A DNA stretch of 64,000 nucleotides from Pyropia yezoensis. Its lineage: Eukaryota > Rhodophyta > Bangiophyceae > Bangiales > Bangiaceae. Shown here one piece after another: positions 28,605 through 38,760 of this stretch. Under the pieces are notes generated by a model, which did no database searches, was not told the origin of the DNA, and saw only the letters and a list, made by a program, of their open reading frames with translations. The position numbers and the translations under genes were made by a program. Position 1 is the first letter of the stretch. Each line of letters begins with the position of its first letter. The stretch spans positions 2,173,447 through 2,237,446 of the forward strand of contig CM020620.1 in the NCBI GenBank assembly GCA_009829735.1, in the 5' to 3' direction.

Positions 28605-30800
28605 ATGGCTACCCAAGAGACGGGGAACGTTCAAGATGACGGATTGACGTCGACGCCGACCCCGGAGGTGACAACGGGAACCGGGATCGGGAACCCGATC
28701 GACAACATTGAGACGCCCATGCTTTCCGGTGCCGGATCGACCTTTGGCACGGCTCGGACGGCAGGAGGTGGGGGTCCGCCTCAACGGTCATCGACCGACC
28801 TCACTCCGCCGCCTCCTTCACCAGAAGATTCCCTGATGGCGTCATTGGGCCGCATCGAGGCCCGGTTTTCCGGGCTCGACGCCCGTCAAGATCGGACGGA
28901 GGACGCAATGGCAGTGTTGATGTCAACACGCCACACGACGGGACCCCGACGTGTTCCTCCCACACCGGTACGGTTCGAACCGGCCGGACTACTTTCGGAG
29001 TCCACCAGGGTCAACCCCCGTGTTGCTACTCCTGGACAACCCCCGGACACAATGGGGTATGGATCCGACTCGTCGGCAGAGTTGGAACGGAGTCACACGG
29101 AGCGATACGCTCGGAGCACCCGAAGCGGACTCCGCGGACACGACCCGGCGGATACTTACGCCGGTGGAGAGTCGGTTATTGGGGGAGGGGGTACCCTCTC
29201 ACAGTACCCCCCCGACGAAGGAGGCCAGGCAACTCGGGTTCCCGAGGTGCCGACGCCTGAAGTACCATCTTTAGTGGTGGAAGCTATGACCGCGCAGGTC
29301 ACTGCGAGCCTACTGAAGCGGATGGAGTCCGATGAGTTTGCTCATCAACTGGCTAAGCGACTGGATATCCAGGACGCTGACACGGAGATCGTGAACGAAG
29401 TCTTCAGGTCGGTACTGACTCCCGAACGTTATCGTTTGGAGGACCGATCTACCACCGTATCGGAATCGATGCGTAATACGTCGCACCGAGCGATTCGCTC
29501 TATGCAGACCCTTATGAAGGGAGTCCGTGTGTTCGGGGGGCCGAACGGACACCCGTTGGCAGTCATCGGCTTCTTGACTAGTTTCAAGGCAGCCGCGGAC
29601 AAGGCCCTCGTCAACGAGGGGCTGGCCCTGGAGATCCTCCCGTTCTTTGTTGATGAACGGGTGCGAGGCATCCTTCGCCAGGCATCCCCGATGCCGGGAA
29701 TGAGGGTCGCGGCCACCCCCATGGATTACCGTTGGATTCTCAAGGAGCTTCTGAGCAGTTACCTCAGTGAGGACAAGTGCGAGGACCACTACCGGGCCCT
29801 GCGCACTGCCACCGCCCAGAGCTGGGAGGATGAGGAGATGTTTGGACGCCGGATCCAAGAGCTCGACTACGAGCTGGGGAAGCTCCTCGGAGAAGGGGAA
29901 CTACGGGCCATCCTGTCCGCAGGAGTACCCAACTACGTGCGGATATCCGCACGGGGAGCCAACACGGCACGGACGAACTTCAGTCGACTGATGCACATGT
30001 GCAAGTCCCTAGGGGACGCCTACCGGGTTCTACACCCGGAGTGTGCTCTGGCCTCAAAGCCCAAGGGTGAGGGGAACAAGCTCAATCTTACCCCGGTACC
30101 GAGGCAAGAGAAGGTGGAACGTAAGGCCGCACCAGTACTGGTGGCGACCGAACATACCCCTACGGGCGAGGATGAACCTCTAGTTGACCAGCAGGGCCAC
30201 CTCCTGCTACCGGCTACGCCGGTGATTGATGAGCACGGTACGGTAGCGTACATCGCCCCGGCTGGGACCCAGTTCCAGGTCAACGAGGGAGCGGGACGGC
30301 GCGTCCCGTATGTGCGGACGACGGGGTATGCCCCGGTTACGGGTAACCCCCACCAGCCCCTGCCTACATGGGCAGTACGTACGGAGGCACCTCCGCAGAT
30401 TGCGGGCCGACCCAACCGGTTGGGGGAGTCCATGTTCCGGTTGACCCAAGGACCCCAGGCCTACCAGGGAGCAGTCACTCGGGCGCCCGAGGGAGGCAAC
30501 CGCAGCTACGGGGCTACCCCGATGCGAACTCAAGGGGGGACCGGCACGTCCGGATGTATGTTGTGTGGGGATCCCCAGCACTGCGTGTCTTCCTGCCCAC
30601 TCATCCCCGAGGAGTCTCGGCGGGCAGCGGCGCAACGCAAGGCATCCACCGGGGGGTATCCCGCCAGAGCACCCGGACCCGCACCGGGTAGGCAGCCAGC
30701 TCCAGGTGGAGTACTGGCCGTCGAGGAGGCACCTCCTCAGCCGGATGTCCCGGCGGACAGCACCCTACCAAGGGCGGGAAACGAGCAAGAGGAAGGATGA
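28605..30800 (+). CDS. A2 gag (731 aa)
   Basis: Same length and domain order as A1 gag: Thr/Pro-rich N-terminus, capsid region with FLTSFKAAADKALVNEG and RIQELDYELGKLLGEGEL, CCHC knuckle CMLCGDPQHCVSSC at about residue 650, and end EQEEG. The ATG at 28605 was preferred to an in-frame GTG at 28599. The TGA stop (28798 in A1 terms, here 30798-30800) shares bases with the pol ATG (30797-30799) as ATGA, which is unusual for gag-pol and points to termination-reinitiation or a frameshift across the stop. It is followed directly by pol and transcribed from the 5' LTR. Confidence 0.94.
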   Translation: MATQETGNVQDDGLTSTPTPEVTTGTGIGNPIDNIETPMLSGAGSTFGTARTAGGGGPPQRSSTDLTPPPPSPEDSLMASLGRIEARFSGLDARQDRTEDAMAVLMSTRHTTGPRRVPPTPVRFEPAGLLSESTRVNPRVATPGQPPDTMGYGSDSSAELERSHTERYARSTRSGLRGHDPADTYAGGESVIGGGGTLSQYPPDEGGQATRVPEVPTPEVPSLVVEAMTAQVTASLLKRMESDEFAHQLAKRLDIQDADTEIVNEVFRSVLTPERYRLEDRSTTVSESMRNTSHRAIRSMQTLMKGVRVFGGPNGHPLAVIGFLTSFKAAADKALVNEGLALEILPFFVDERVRGILRQASPMPGMRVAATPMDYRWILKELLSSYLSEDKCEDHYRALRTATAQSWEDEEMFGRRIQELDYELGKLLGEGELRAILSAGVPNYVRISARGANTARTNFSRLMHMCKSLGDAYRVLHPECALASKPKGEGNKLNLTPVPRQEKVERKAAPVLVATEHTPTGEDEPLVDQQGHLLLPATPVIDEHGTVAYIAPAGTQFQVNEGAGRRVPYVRTTGYAPVTGNPHQPLPTWAVRTEAPPQIAGRPNRLGESMFRLTQGPQAYQGAVTRAPEGGNRSYGATPMRTQGGTGTSGCMLCGDPQHCVSSCPLIPEESRRAAAQRKASTGGYPARAPGPAPGRQPAPGGVLAVEEAPPQPDVPADSTLPRAGNEQEEG

Positions 30801-33800
30801 CCGGGGGGCGCTGGGGTAACCCAAGCAAGCCACCCCGGAGTACCGCGGGGAAAGCCCCACGGAGAGCGCGGTTGAGCCGACGCCGCATCAACCCCCGGGT
30901 ACACCATCCGGCCCCGACGACACGGCGTCAGGGGATTGATGACCAACCACCAAGGTTGGGAGGAGAGGACGGGAAGCCCCGTCACATGGAAGCAGACAAG
31001 GGCCCTGTTCAGGATGCCCGAGCTACACCGGATATCGGTGTAGGCCACGTGCTGTTTACCTTGGAGAACTTCAAGGTATCAGCCACACTGGGAGTTGACC
31101 CCCAGTCGACACGATCGTACTACCCTGTACTGGATACAGGGGCTGGACCCAACCTTATCCGGAAGGATACCCTCCCGGACAAGTGGCTTCCGCGAGTCAG
31201 AGTGACTCGGGGACCCACCATCAAGGACGCGAATGGTCGCCTCATTCGTACGACCGCAGCGATGTCGCTGCGGGTTACCATCGGGGAACTCACCACGGAA
31301 GTCGACTTCCTGGTGTGTGAGACCCTATCGGTGCCCTGCATACTGGGGTGCACCTTCATCGACGTTCACGTCGATGCAATCCGGCCAGGCCGGAGGACCG
31401 TCGAGCTTCAAGAAGCCGACGGGACGAAGCGAGGACACACGGCTATCGTCAGGGACCTGACGCTACAAGGGAGCCACGTTAACGTGGCTGAGGTGTACGC
31501 AAGTGTCGAGCCGAAGACACTTCGGTTGGCCAAGCGAACTCGCTTTGAGCCGTTGTCGGAGACAGTCCTCCCGGTTAACTGTGACATCGCAGGCATCTGC
31601 AGAGTCAAGTCCAACCTGCGGACGTACAAGCGCCATGGGTTGACCATGGCCAACGGTCTCATAGACCTCCCAGCAGGAGGGTCGTCCCTCCTGGTGATGG
31701 CGAACTATCGCCGTAAAGCAGTCACCCTCCCGAAGGGAACTATCCTCGGGATTGCCGAGCTCTACGAAGGAGATATCCTTACCCCTGACAAGGAAGGTCA
31801 AGTGGAACCACTTGAGGTGCTGGCGGTCGCCGAGCCCACCGAGCGACAGCAACCCGATGACGGGAAGCCTGACCCATCGGCGCCTTCGGCGGACATACCG
31901 CCAAAGGACCAAGAAGCACTGAAGGCCCTGGCCGAGGCTGACCTCGACCACCTTCCCCCTTCCGTAGCCGAAGGGGTACGACGAATGCTAAGAAAGCATG
32001 ACGTCATGTGGACAGGCGGGGCCTTGGGTACCATTGGGGCAACCCATCATCGTATTGACCTGGTACCAGGCGCACGCCCCGCCCGGTCACAACCGCACCG
32101 AGCGGGACCTATGCAACGAGAGATCGTTGATGGAGAAGTGAAGAGGATGAGTGAAGCGAAGGTGATACGACCTTTGATGTCGGAGTGGGGTGCCCCAGTC
32201 GTTATCGTACCGAAGAAGGATCAAACCCCTCGGTTTTGCATCGATTACCGACGCCTCAACTTGGTTACCAAGAAAGACTCATACCCTTTACCAAGGATGG
32301 ATGAATGCATCGACTCCCTGGGGGAAGCTACGGTGTTTACCACCATCCATTGCAATGCCGGATACTGGCAGGTCCCAGTGGCGGACGAGGATATCCCCAA
32401 GACGGCATTCGTCTGTCACAGTGGAGTGTACGAGTTCCTAAGGATGCTCTTCGGATTGTCCAACGCCCCCGCTACATTCCAGCGGGCTATCGACATTATA
32501 CTGTCGGGGGTGAAGTGGCGTAACTGCCTAGTGTACTTCGATGACGTCATCGTCTTCTCGAGTAACATGGATGACCATGTGCAACACGTTGACGAGGTAC
32601 TCACCCTCTTGAGGGACGCCGGGGTAACCCTGCGTCTGAAGAAGTGCGCCTTCTTCCAACAGACGGTTGAGTATCTGGGCCACCAGATAACCCCTGGTAA
32701 ACCAGGGGTACTCGAAGCCAATACCCGGGCACTCCGGGATGCCCGGTTCCCTAACACCCAGACGCAGCTCAAGAGCTTCCTGGGAATGTGCAACGTATAC
32801 CGACGGTTCGTCAAGGACTTCGCTCGGATTGCTAAACCGTTAACGGTTCTTACGAGCAGTACCTTGCCCAAGGTACTCCAAACCCCTTCGCCTAGCGAAG
32901 AGGAGGCATTCGAGTCGCTGAAGCGAGCCCTACTATCCCCACCCGTCCTTGCGTTACCGCACCGACGGAGTACCTTCGTCATCGATGTCGATGCATGCGA
33001 TACACAAGTGGGATGCACCCTGTTACAGGGGGAGACGGTGATCGGTTCCAATAACGTTATCCCGGACCTACGTCCGGTAGGGTACTTCAGCCGGACACTC
33101 AACCCGGCTGAGCGTAACTATAGTGCCACCGAGCGTGAATGCCTCGGAGTTATATGGGCAGTGCAACTGCTCCGTCCATACCTGGAGGGCTCCAGGTTCA
33201 TCGTGAGGTCCGACCACGAACCCCTACGATGGCTCCTCAACCTTGGTGACAAGGATTCCGATAGCCATGGGAGGCTAGCCCGATGGAGGTTGAAGATGGC
33301 CGAGCACGACTACCGCACCGTGTATAAGGCTGGGTCAACCCACCACCTCGGAGACGCGCTGTCTCGACTCGACACCCCGAGCGGGGATACCCGCCCTGTG
33401 GACGAGGACATCCCGGTGGTACCGGTCTTCATGGTGGGTAATGCTACCCAGGGTATGGTTGACCATACCATGGCACACCTTGCGTGCCCATTGACCCTCG
33501 CGGACTTCCGCGAGGCACAAGCCAATGACGACGACTGTAGACGTCATCGCGCTAACCTCCTCGCCGGCACGGCCGGCATCTTCTCCGAGAACGAAGACGG
33601 ACTCATACACCGGCGGGCACCCGCCGATGGACGACATCAAGTCGTGGTTCCCGTGTCCTTCCGGCAAGCCGTCATGGAACGAGAACACGAGAACCCTACA
33701 GCCGGACACCCGGGGGGTTCACGTATGTTCGCAGCAATGCGAAGGTTCTTCTACTGGCCAGCAATGGCCGTCGACGTGGTCGACCACGTAAGGGGGTGCC

Positions 33801-34963
33801 ACCCCTGTGCACGTAACCGCATGAGTCTACATAGGCAGGCGTCTACCATGAAACTGTTCCCACCCGATGGGCCCAACGAGCAAGTCGCTATCGACATACT
33901 CGGGCCACTTCCGGTAACGGAAGAAGGGAACAGGTACATCCTGGTCATGTCTGACCGATTCACTAAGCTGTCACGAGCGGCAGCCATCCCGAATGATACG
34001 CCATATACCATCATAAACGCAGTGGTTGACCACTGGATCAGTGCATACGGAGTCATGAAGCAACTCCTCTCCGACAACGGAGCAAACCTTACGTCAGCAT
34101 TCTGCACTAAGGTCCTGGGCATGTTCGGTATCGAACCCCGTCGGGCATCCGACTACCACCCGCAGTCCAACGGGCAAGTGGAGCGGTTCAACCGCACCAT
34201 CGTTAAGATGCTACAGTGCTACGTGGCCGAGCACACGAACACGTGGGACGGGCTTCTGTCCGTGCTCACCCTGGCATACAATGCCAGGCCACATCGGAGC
34301 ACAAACATCGCCCCACTGGAGTGGGTCATGCCGATGGGCGTCGGTAACCTGACGCTGCCACCCGGCAGGTGCACTCGGTATGATACACCGAAGGGCCGAC
34401 CGGCCGAACGGATCCACTTAGCTTGGTTGGCCAAGCTGTCGTGGATCATACCGAAGCTCAAGGGTGCCCTTGACAGAACACAACTTCGATACAAGAAGAA
34501 CTTCGACGCCCGACTACGGGTGCGCAACGCTACCCTGATGACAGGAGACTGGGTCTACATCAGACACCAGAAGTTCCGGGGGAACAAGCTCATGCAACCG
34601 GTCAAGGGACCGTACCAGATTCTCCACAGAGATGACCACTCTGTTATCTTACACTCCGATACGGAGATCCAACGCATCAGTGTGAATGATGTCACACCGG
34701 CTCCGAAGCCGGAACAGCCTCAGCCGGTACCGGCTGGGTTGCTACATGAAGCTCTTACAACCCACCGGTCAGATGACCCGGTGGGACCGGATGGGATTCC
34801 ATACCAAGTAGAGAGCGTGGTCGGACACACCGACCCGGACCTACCAGGACCCTGGTACGTCAAGGTTATGTGGGTCGGATACGACTCACCCACCTGGGAA
34901 CAGGCGGCAAATATACCCCGCCAACTCCTGATGCCTTACATGAGGCGACGACGCCTACTGTAA
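30797..34963 (+). CDS. A2 pol polyprotein (1388 aa) with altered RT motif A
   Basis: Domains: protease (VLDTGAGPN, 111-119), reverse transcriptase (about 440-600; RFCIDYRRLN, HCNAGYWQ, VYFDDVIVFSS with FDD at 581-583), RNase H (about 725-860; DVDACDTQVG, TERECLGVIWAV, RSDHEPLRWLL, GDALSRL), integrase HHCC finger (EHENPTAGHPG, CHPCARNRM) and DDE core (AIDILGPLP, LLSDNGAN, VERFNRT), GPY module (KGPYQIL) and C-terminal chromodomain (VMWVGYDSPTWEQ). The Asp that begins RT motif A (LDC in B, PDC in C) is His here (IHC, codon 32348-32350), and the usual PFGL is LFGL. By homology to HIV-1 RT D110 this Asp binds catalytic metal, so polymerase activity is doubtful, although the frame is intact. Integrase and RNase H catalytic residues are present. 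Confidence 0.94.
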   Translation: MTGGRWGNPSKPPRSTAGKAPRRARLSRRRINPRVHHPAPTTRRQGIDDQPPRLGGEDGKPRHMEADKGPVQDARATPDIGVGHVLFTLENFKVSATLGVDPQSTRSYYPVLDTGAGPNLIRKDTLPDKWLPRVRVTRGPTIKDANGRLIRTTAAMSLRVTIGELTTEVDFLVCETLSVPCILGCTFIDVHVDAIRPGRRTVELQEADGTKRGHTAIVRDLTLQGSHVNVAEVYASVEPKTLRLAKRTRFEPLSETVLPVNCDIAGICRVKSNLRTYKRHGLTMANGLIDLPAGGSSLLVMANYRRKAVTLPKGTILGIAELYEGDILTPDKEGQVEPLEVLAVAEPTERQQPDDGKPDPSAPSADIPPKDQEALKALAEADLDHLPPSVAEGVRRMLRKHDVMWTGGALGTIGATHHRIDLVPGARPARSQPHRAGPMQREIVDGEVKRMSEAKVIRPLMSEWGAPVVIVPKKDQTPRFCIDYRRLNLVTKKDSYPLPRMDECIDSLGEATVFTTIHCNAGYWQVPVADEDIPKTAFVCHSGVYEFLRMLFGLSNAPATFQRAIDIILSGVKWRNCLVYFDDVIVFSSNMDDHVQHVDEVLTLLRDAGVTLRLKKCAFFQQTVEYLGHQITPGKPGVLEANTRALRDARFPNTQTQLKSFLGMCNVYRRFVKDFARIAKPLTVLTSSTLPKVLQTPSPSEEEAFESLKRALLSPPVLALPHRRSTFVIDVDACDTQVGCTLLQGETVIGSNNVIPDLRPVGYFSRTLNPAERNYSATERECLGVIWAVQLLRPYLEGSRFIVRSDHEPLRWLLNLGDKDSDSHGRLARWRLKMAEHDYRTVYKAGSTHHLGDALSRLDTPSGDTRPVDEDIPVVPVFMVGNATQGMVDHTMAHLACPLTLADFREAQANDDDCRRHRANLLAGTAGIFSENEDGLIHRRAPADGRHQVVVPVSFRQAVMEREHENPTAGHPGGSRMFAAMRRFFYWPAMAVDVVDHVRGCHPCARNRMSLHRQASTMKLFPPDGPNEQVAIDILGPLPVTEEGNRYILVMSDRFTKLSRAAAIPNDTPYTIINAVVDHWISAYGVMKQLLSDNGANLTSAFCTKVLGMFGIEPRRASDYHPQSNGQVERFNRTIVKMLQCYVAEHTNTWDGLLSVLTLAYNARPHRSTNIAPLEWVMPMGVGNLTLPPGRCTRYDTPKGRPAERIHLAWLAKLSWIIPKLKGALDRTQLRYKKNFDARLRVRNATLMTGDWVYIRHQKFRGNKLMQPVKGPYQILHRDDHSVILHSDTEIQRISVNDVTPAPKPEQPQPVPAGLLHEALTTHRSDDPVGPDGIPYQVESVVGHTDPDLPGPWYVKVMWVGYDSPTWEQAANIPRQLLMPYMRRRRLL

Positions 34964-35441
34964 CAACCCAACCGACACCGACTTCGGCTGTTGGGGGGTG
35001 ACGCTTATACCTACTAAGTAGGGTGTGACATGGCTACGGCAGACTTAGGTTCCTAAGTCAAATCAGACTTAGGTTTCTAAGTCGAACCAAGCTTAGGTAA
35101 CTATGTAGAGTCAAGCTTAGGTAACTAAGTAAAACCTGAACCTTAATAAGTTAACTTAAAGGTAAAGGCTAACTCCGATAATATCGAAGTAACTTGGGGG
35201 CCTACACGGAAGGAGGACCTCCCCAAGCCAAGACACAAAGTAAGGGAGGATGACCTCCCCAAGCATGAACCAACCGGAAGAAGTTGGACGGGAGGCAAGG
35301 CACCACTGAGCCAGAAGGGGTACTCCCCAGGGCAGCAAACAGAGGCAAGCAATGCCCCCGTAGGGGATGAGTTTATACTCACTACGACCCGGCTACCAGA
35401 AGGGTTACCGGGGCCCCTCCCCTCACAAACAATAGCACTCC
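34964..35441. other. Convergent spacer of A2
   Basis: About 480 bp between the pol stop and the antisense ORF stop, matching 7950-8427 of A1 in reverse. Contains the tandem palindromes and duplicated GGAGGACCTCCCC/GGATGACCTCCCC blocks near 35213-35263. Confidence 0.7.
35041..35130. repeat. Four tandem 24-bp palindromic units (A2)
   Basis: Units start at 35041, 35065, 35089 and 35113, each with CTTAGG, two or three bases, then CTAAGT (the third unit has CTATGT). Counterpart of 8261-8356. Confidence 0.75.
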
Positions 35442-37811
35442 TCAGTGGGTAGACCCACTGCCCGAGGGAGGCCACTCACGCGTAAGCGCGTATACCTCCG
35501 TGCTCCACCGGTCGGCAATCTCACGACGGTCAATCACCCGAGTTACCTCGGTGCATAGCTGGACGAGGGTGCCGCGGCCAGCCTCCACGTCCTCCAGAGC
35601 TCTCTGGAGGCGGTCAAGCACGCCACCGAAGCAACGCGCTGACCCAACCAGCGCAGCACCTGGGGGGATATCCCCCCAGCTAACAGAGAGACCCTCCCGC
35701 ATTGCGCGGGCAACAAGGGCGTCAACGCCCTCATACCAGAGACGGGGACCCCCGTCATGTAGGGCAGGGGCGGGAGGTGACACTGGCGCAGCCAGAGGAG
35801 CCACAGGAGCCGACACGGCTACCACCGGAGCCGGTGGCACCTGATACGAGGCTCGGTAGGACCCTACCGAAGGGGCTCCACCGTAACCCCGGCGGGACTC
35901 CGCCCGACGACGGGACACCTCACGCTCTCCACCCGCAGAGCCCCACTCTCGGGGACGACGGCCAACCGCCGCCGGTATCGGGTTACCGAACCACGGGGCA
36001 AGAACCTGAAGAGGGTCATGGATAACCATGGGAATACCCAGGTCAGCAACAGCCTCGGTGGACGCCCACCCATGGCAACTGGGCTCACCCGGCTGAGTAC
36101 GCCGGATACGCAACGAGTGACGAGGCAAGGGGGAAGCCCCAGCCTGCGGGTCCCGGTACGGGGGAAGGGCCAACACCCCAGCCCAGTTCACGGCATCGTG
36201 AACAGCCAGCAGGGCCTCGAACTCCCGGGCCAACCCGGTCTTGGCAGCTATCAGGTCCACGCCCAACTGCGCGATGTGCCGACGGACACCCGTCGGAAGA
36301 TGAAACAGGCGCCCCTGCCGGCGGACGGACAGCAAGAAGGAGGAAGCCTGCCCGAGGGTAACCTCAAGGGTGAAGGTACCCTGCAACGGGTGGACCGGCC
36401 GGGAGGCCAACACACTCCCGAAGTATCGGGGACAGGAGCCGGTGTCAAACCGGAAAGCAGGAGCGGGGTCCCACCCCTCCTGCCACAGAGGCGGGCGCAC
36501 GGGAGTGTATACCGGCGCACGACCGTTGCCGGTCTGCAACGCACACGTTATATCGGTGCGGAACGCATCCACCATGACACCATGGTTACGTCACCAGCTC
36601 GACGCCGACTTCAACTCCGCCATGGGCGGGTAGGGAGCCGTCAACGACAGATACGGGGATACCCCCGGGTAATAACCGAAGTCGGGATACCGACCGGTGT
36701 CGCCCACCGTCTCCCCAAACGCAACCGGCTCCGCCGCCGCCGCAATCCCCCGTGCACTAGCCGGGTAGTCAACCTCCCGCGGCAACACGGGAGCAATCAG
36801 GTCGCATACCCCGAAGGCGGGGTCGAGGTAGACCTCACCCCGTCCCACCCGGGTGCGCCAGAGCTGCGCATGCCGGTCGTCCGGCTGACTCAGGATCCAA
36901 TGGTGTTCCACCCGCACCGCGTTCGGCTGGTTGACCAGCCGCACCAACTCCCGCTCCCAACTGGGGTCCACCTTGACGCGCCGGGAGGACTCTCCTCGGG
37001 GATGGGGCAGGTGGAAGTCCACCCGCATCCGCCCATCGGACTCCATTGACTCTTGCAGAGTCAGGCCTCGAACCCGAGCCACCAAGTCGGACATCGACAT
37101 GGCGGGTTGACCCGCCACCACGGCGACGCCGCCACCCAACGGGGCAACCCGGGCAGGACCGGGAAGAATCGGGGGCGCCGGGGGAAGCCCCACCGGCAGA
37201 TGGACCGGTGCCGGAGGTGCACGGGGCCGAGGAGGAAGAAGAAGGGCGGGCACCCGCCCGGAGTAACTACCGGAGTCCACTGCCATCGGTGTAGACGCAC
37301 CTTGACCACCAGACGCCCGCGGCACCGCGGGCAGAGCAACGCCGCCACCCGAGCCCGACGGGGGCACCTCGGGGGCAGCAGGGGTAGACCCGTCACCCGC
37401 AGCCGCGGATGAACCACCCGGGCGGGCACCCGCGCCGTGTTTACCCGCCGTCCCGGTCGGGGTGCCACCATAACCGCCCGACACGCCGGCAACGCCGTCT
37501 TGAGGTTGAGCCGCGCCGGCACCGGCGACAGGAGCCATTCGGGCCGCCGGAGGAGTAGGGGTAGACGCAGCAGCTACCCGCGGTTGCCCGCCACCCGACG
37601 GAGCCGTCGTGCCGCTGCACACGGACGACAAACCGCCCGGAGCACCGTCCGGAGCCACGCGAACGGTCACCCGGTCGCCCTCGTCTTCGGACGAGCTCGC
37701 CAAGAAACACTCGGCGGCAGTGGCAGAGACGGGAACGTCGCCCACCATCACCTCCTCCCCCTCCTCAAGGAGGAGGCCGTCCTCGCCCCCGGGTACCTGG
37801 GGGTCCGACAT
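35442..37811 (-). pseudogene. Antisense third ORF of A2, one nonsense codon
   Basis: Same start (MSDPQVPGG), end (SGSGSTH) and 2370-bp length as the intact A1 copy. A single in-frame TGA at 36591-36593 replaces the CGA (Arg) of A1 in KSASSWRRNHG; the frame is otherwise open on both sides. Residue content matches A1: acidic patch, Ala/Pro/Gly linker, conserved core with YFGSVLAS and RRQGRLFHLP, helical C-terminus. The lesion came from a C-to-T change (a CpG site on this strand), compatible with methylation-driven decay after insertion. Whether a truncated 406-residue product is made is unknown. Confidence 0.88.
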
Positions 37812-38385
37812 GATGACCGGGGTAGCAGGGGCGCCCCGTGCAGAAAAGCCGAGGCCGGCTCGACCCGGTACAAGGAACGCTCGCGCAGGACGAGCGAGGG
37901 AAGCGCGGGTACCCGTGCTTATAACCGCACAGCTCAGCACGAGCGATGCGGCAGCGCGGGACTACCCGCGCCAGCCGAGCTACGGGGGCGCTCCACCCAG
38001 GCACCTGGACCGGAGCCACGCCCCCCCCACACGGGGTAAGCAAGGGGGGTCACCCCCAACCGCCCCCACGCAACGCGGGCAGTTCCCGCCCCCACTCAAT
38101 CGTCCACACGAGAGGGGCCCCCCTACCACCAGGCACCTGGTGGCGGATCCGCTTGCACCACCTCTCGGAAAGGGGGGTCGTGAACAGAACCCGCATCGGG
38201 AATTTAACGGTCCGGAAAACGGATCGTGTGTGTACCACACAAAGGGGGGCACCCCCCTCAGACAACCTCGAAAAGGGGTGTCTGTCGCGACGGGGCGCAA
38301 AGCCCAACCCGACTGGTAAACGGTCACGCGACCCACTTACACTCGGTAACCCGAATGCAACTCGACCCGAGGACGGGCCGAATCT
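37812..38385 (-). other. Leader of the A2 antisense ORF
   Basis: Counterpart of 5004-5579. Contains TTATAAG at 37918-37924 on the minus strand; no convincing gene. Confidence 0.6.
37918..37924 (-). promoter_or_regulatory. TATA-like element of the A2 antisense ORF
   Basis: TTATAAG on the minus strand, 107 bp upstream of the antisense ATG, the same spacing as in A' and A1. Confidence 0.5.
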
Positions 38386-38397
38386 AAGGGGGGGATA
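38386..38397 (+). other. Polypurine tract of A2
   Basis: AAGGGGGGGATA directly before the TG of the 3' LTR. Confidence 0.85.
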
Positions 38398-38760
38398 TGT
38401 AGCAATATGGTTGGCCGTATTGTGACCCTAATATTAGGGGGGCTACTTCTAATCCTTAACTTTCAATTTGATAGTTCGTACTGGTCACGGTATCTATAAG
38501 TTACGTATGACCAGCGGGACTTGCATCTTGGGGTGGAGGGTAGTTAGTAGTGTCTCCGAGGGTTTATAACGTGGGGGCCGGCGGCGAATCCACCGCCGGC
38601 CAAGGTAGAACAACAAACCCCTCCCATTTGGGCTCCCATCTTGGTCCCGTGGCTTGCGCTCCAAGGACAGCAACCTTGGCCTCCCGGTGAAGTTGGTGCC
38701 GATCCCCCTTGGTGAGTGTTCCCTGAGAGTGGACGTGCGACGGATTCCTATTGTGCTACA
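38398..38760 (+). repeat. 3' LTR of A2 (363 bp)
   Basis: Pairs with 28016-28379 and is followed by the duplicated ATATC. Confidence 0.96.

Larger units (their letters stand above)
28016..38760 (+). mobile_element. Ty3/gypsy chromovirus A2 (family A), complete (10,745 bp)
   Basis: Flanked by ATATC (28011-28015 and 38761-38765), with LTRs 28016-28379 and 38398-38760 that differ by about 12 substitutions and one indel by eye. Order: LTR, PBS, gag, pol, convergent spacer, antisense ORF on the minus strand, polypurine tract, LTR. gag and pol are open; the antisense ORF has one nonsense codon. Both A1 and A2 have His for the first RT catalytic Asp. Confidence 0.97.
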
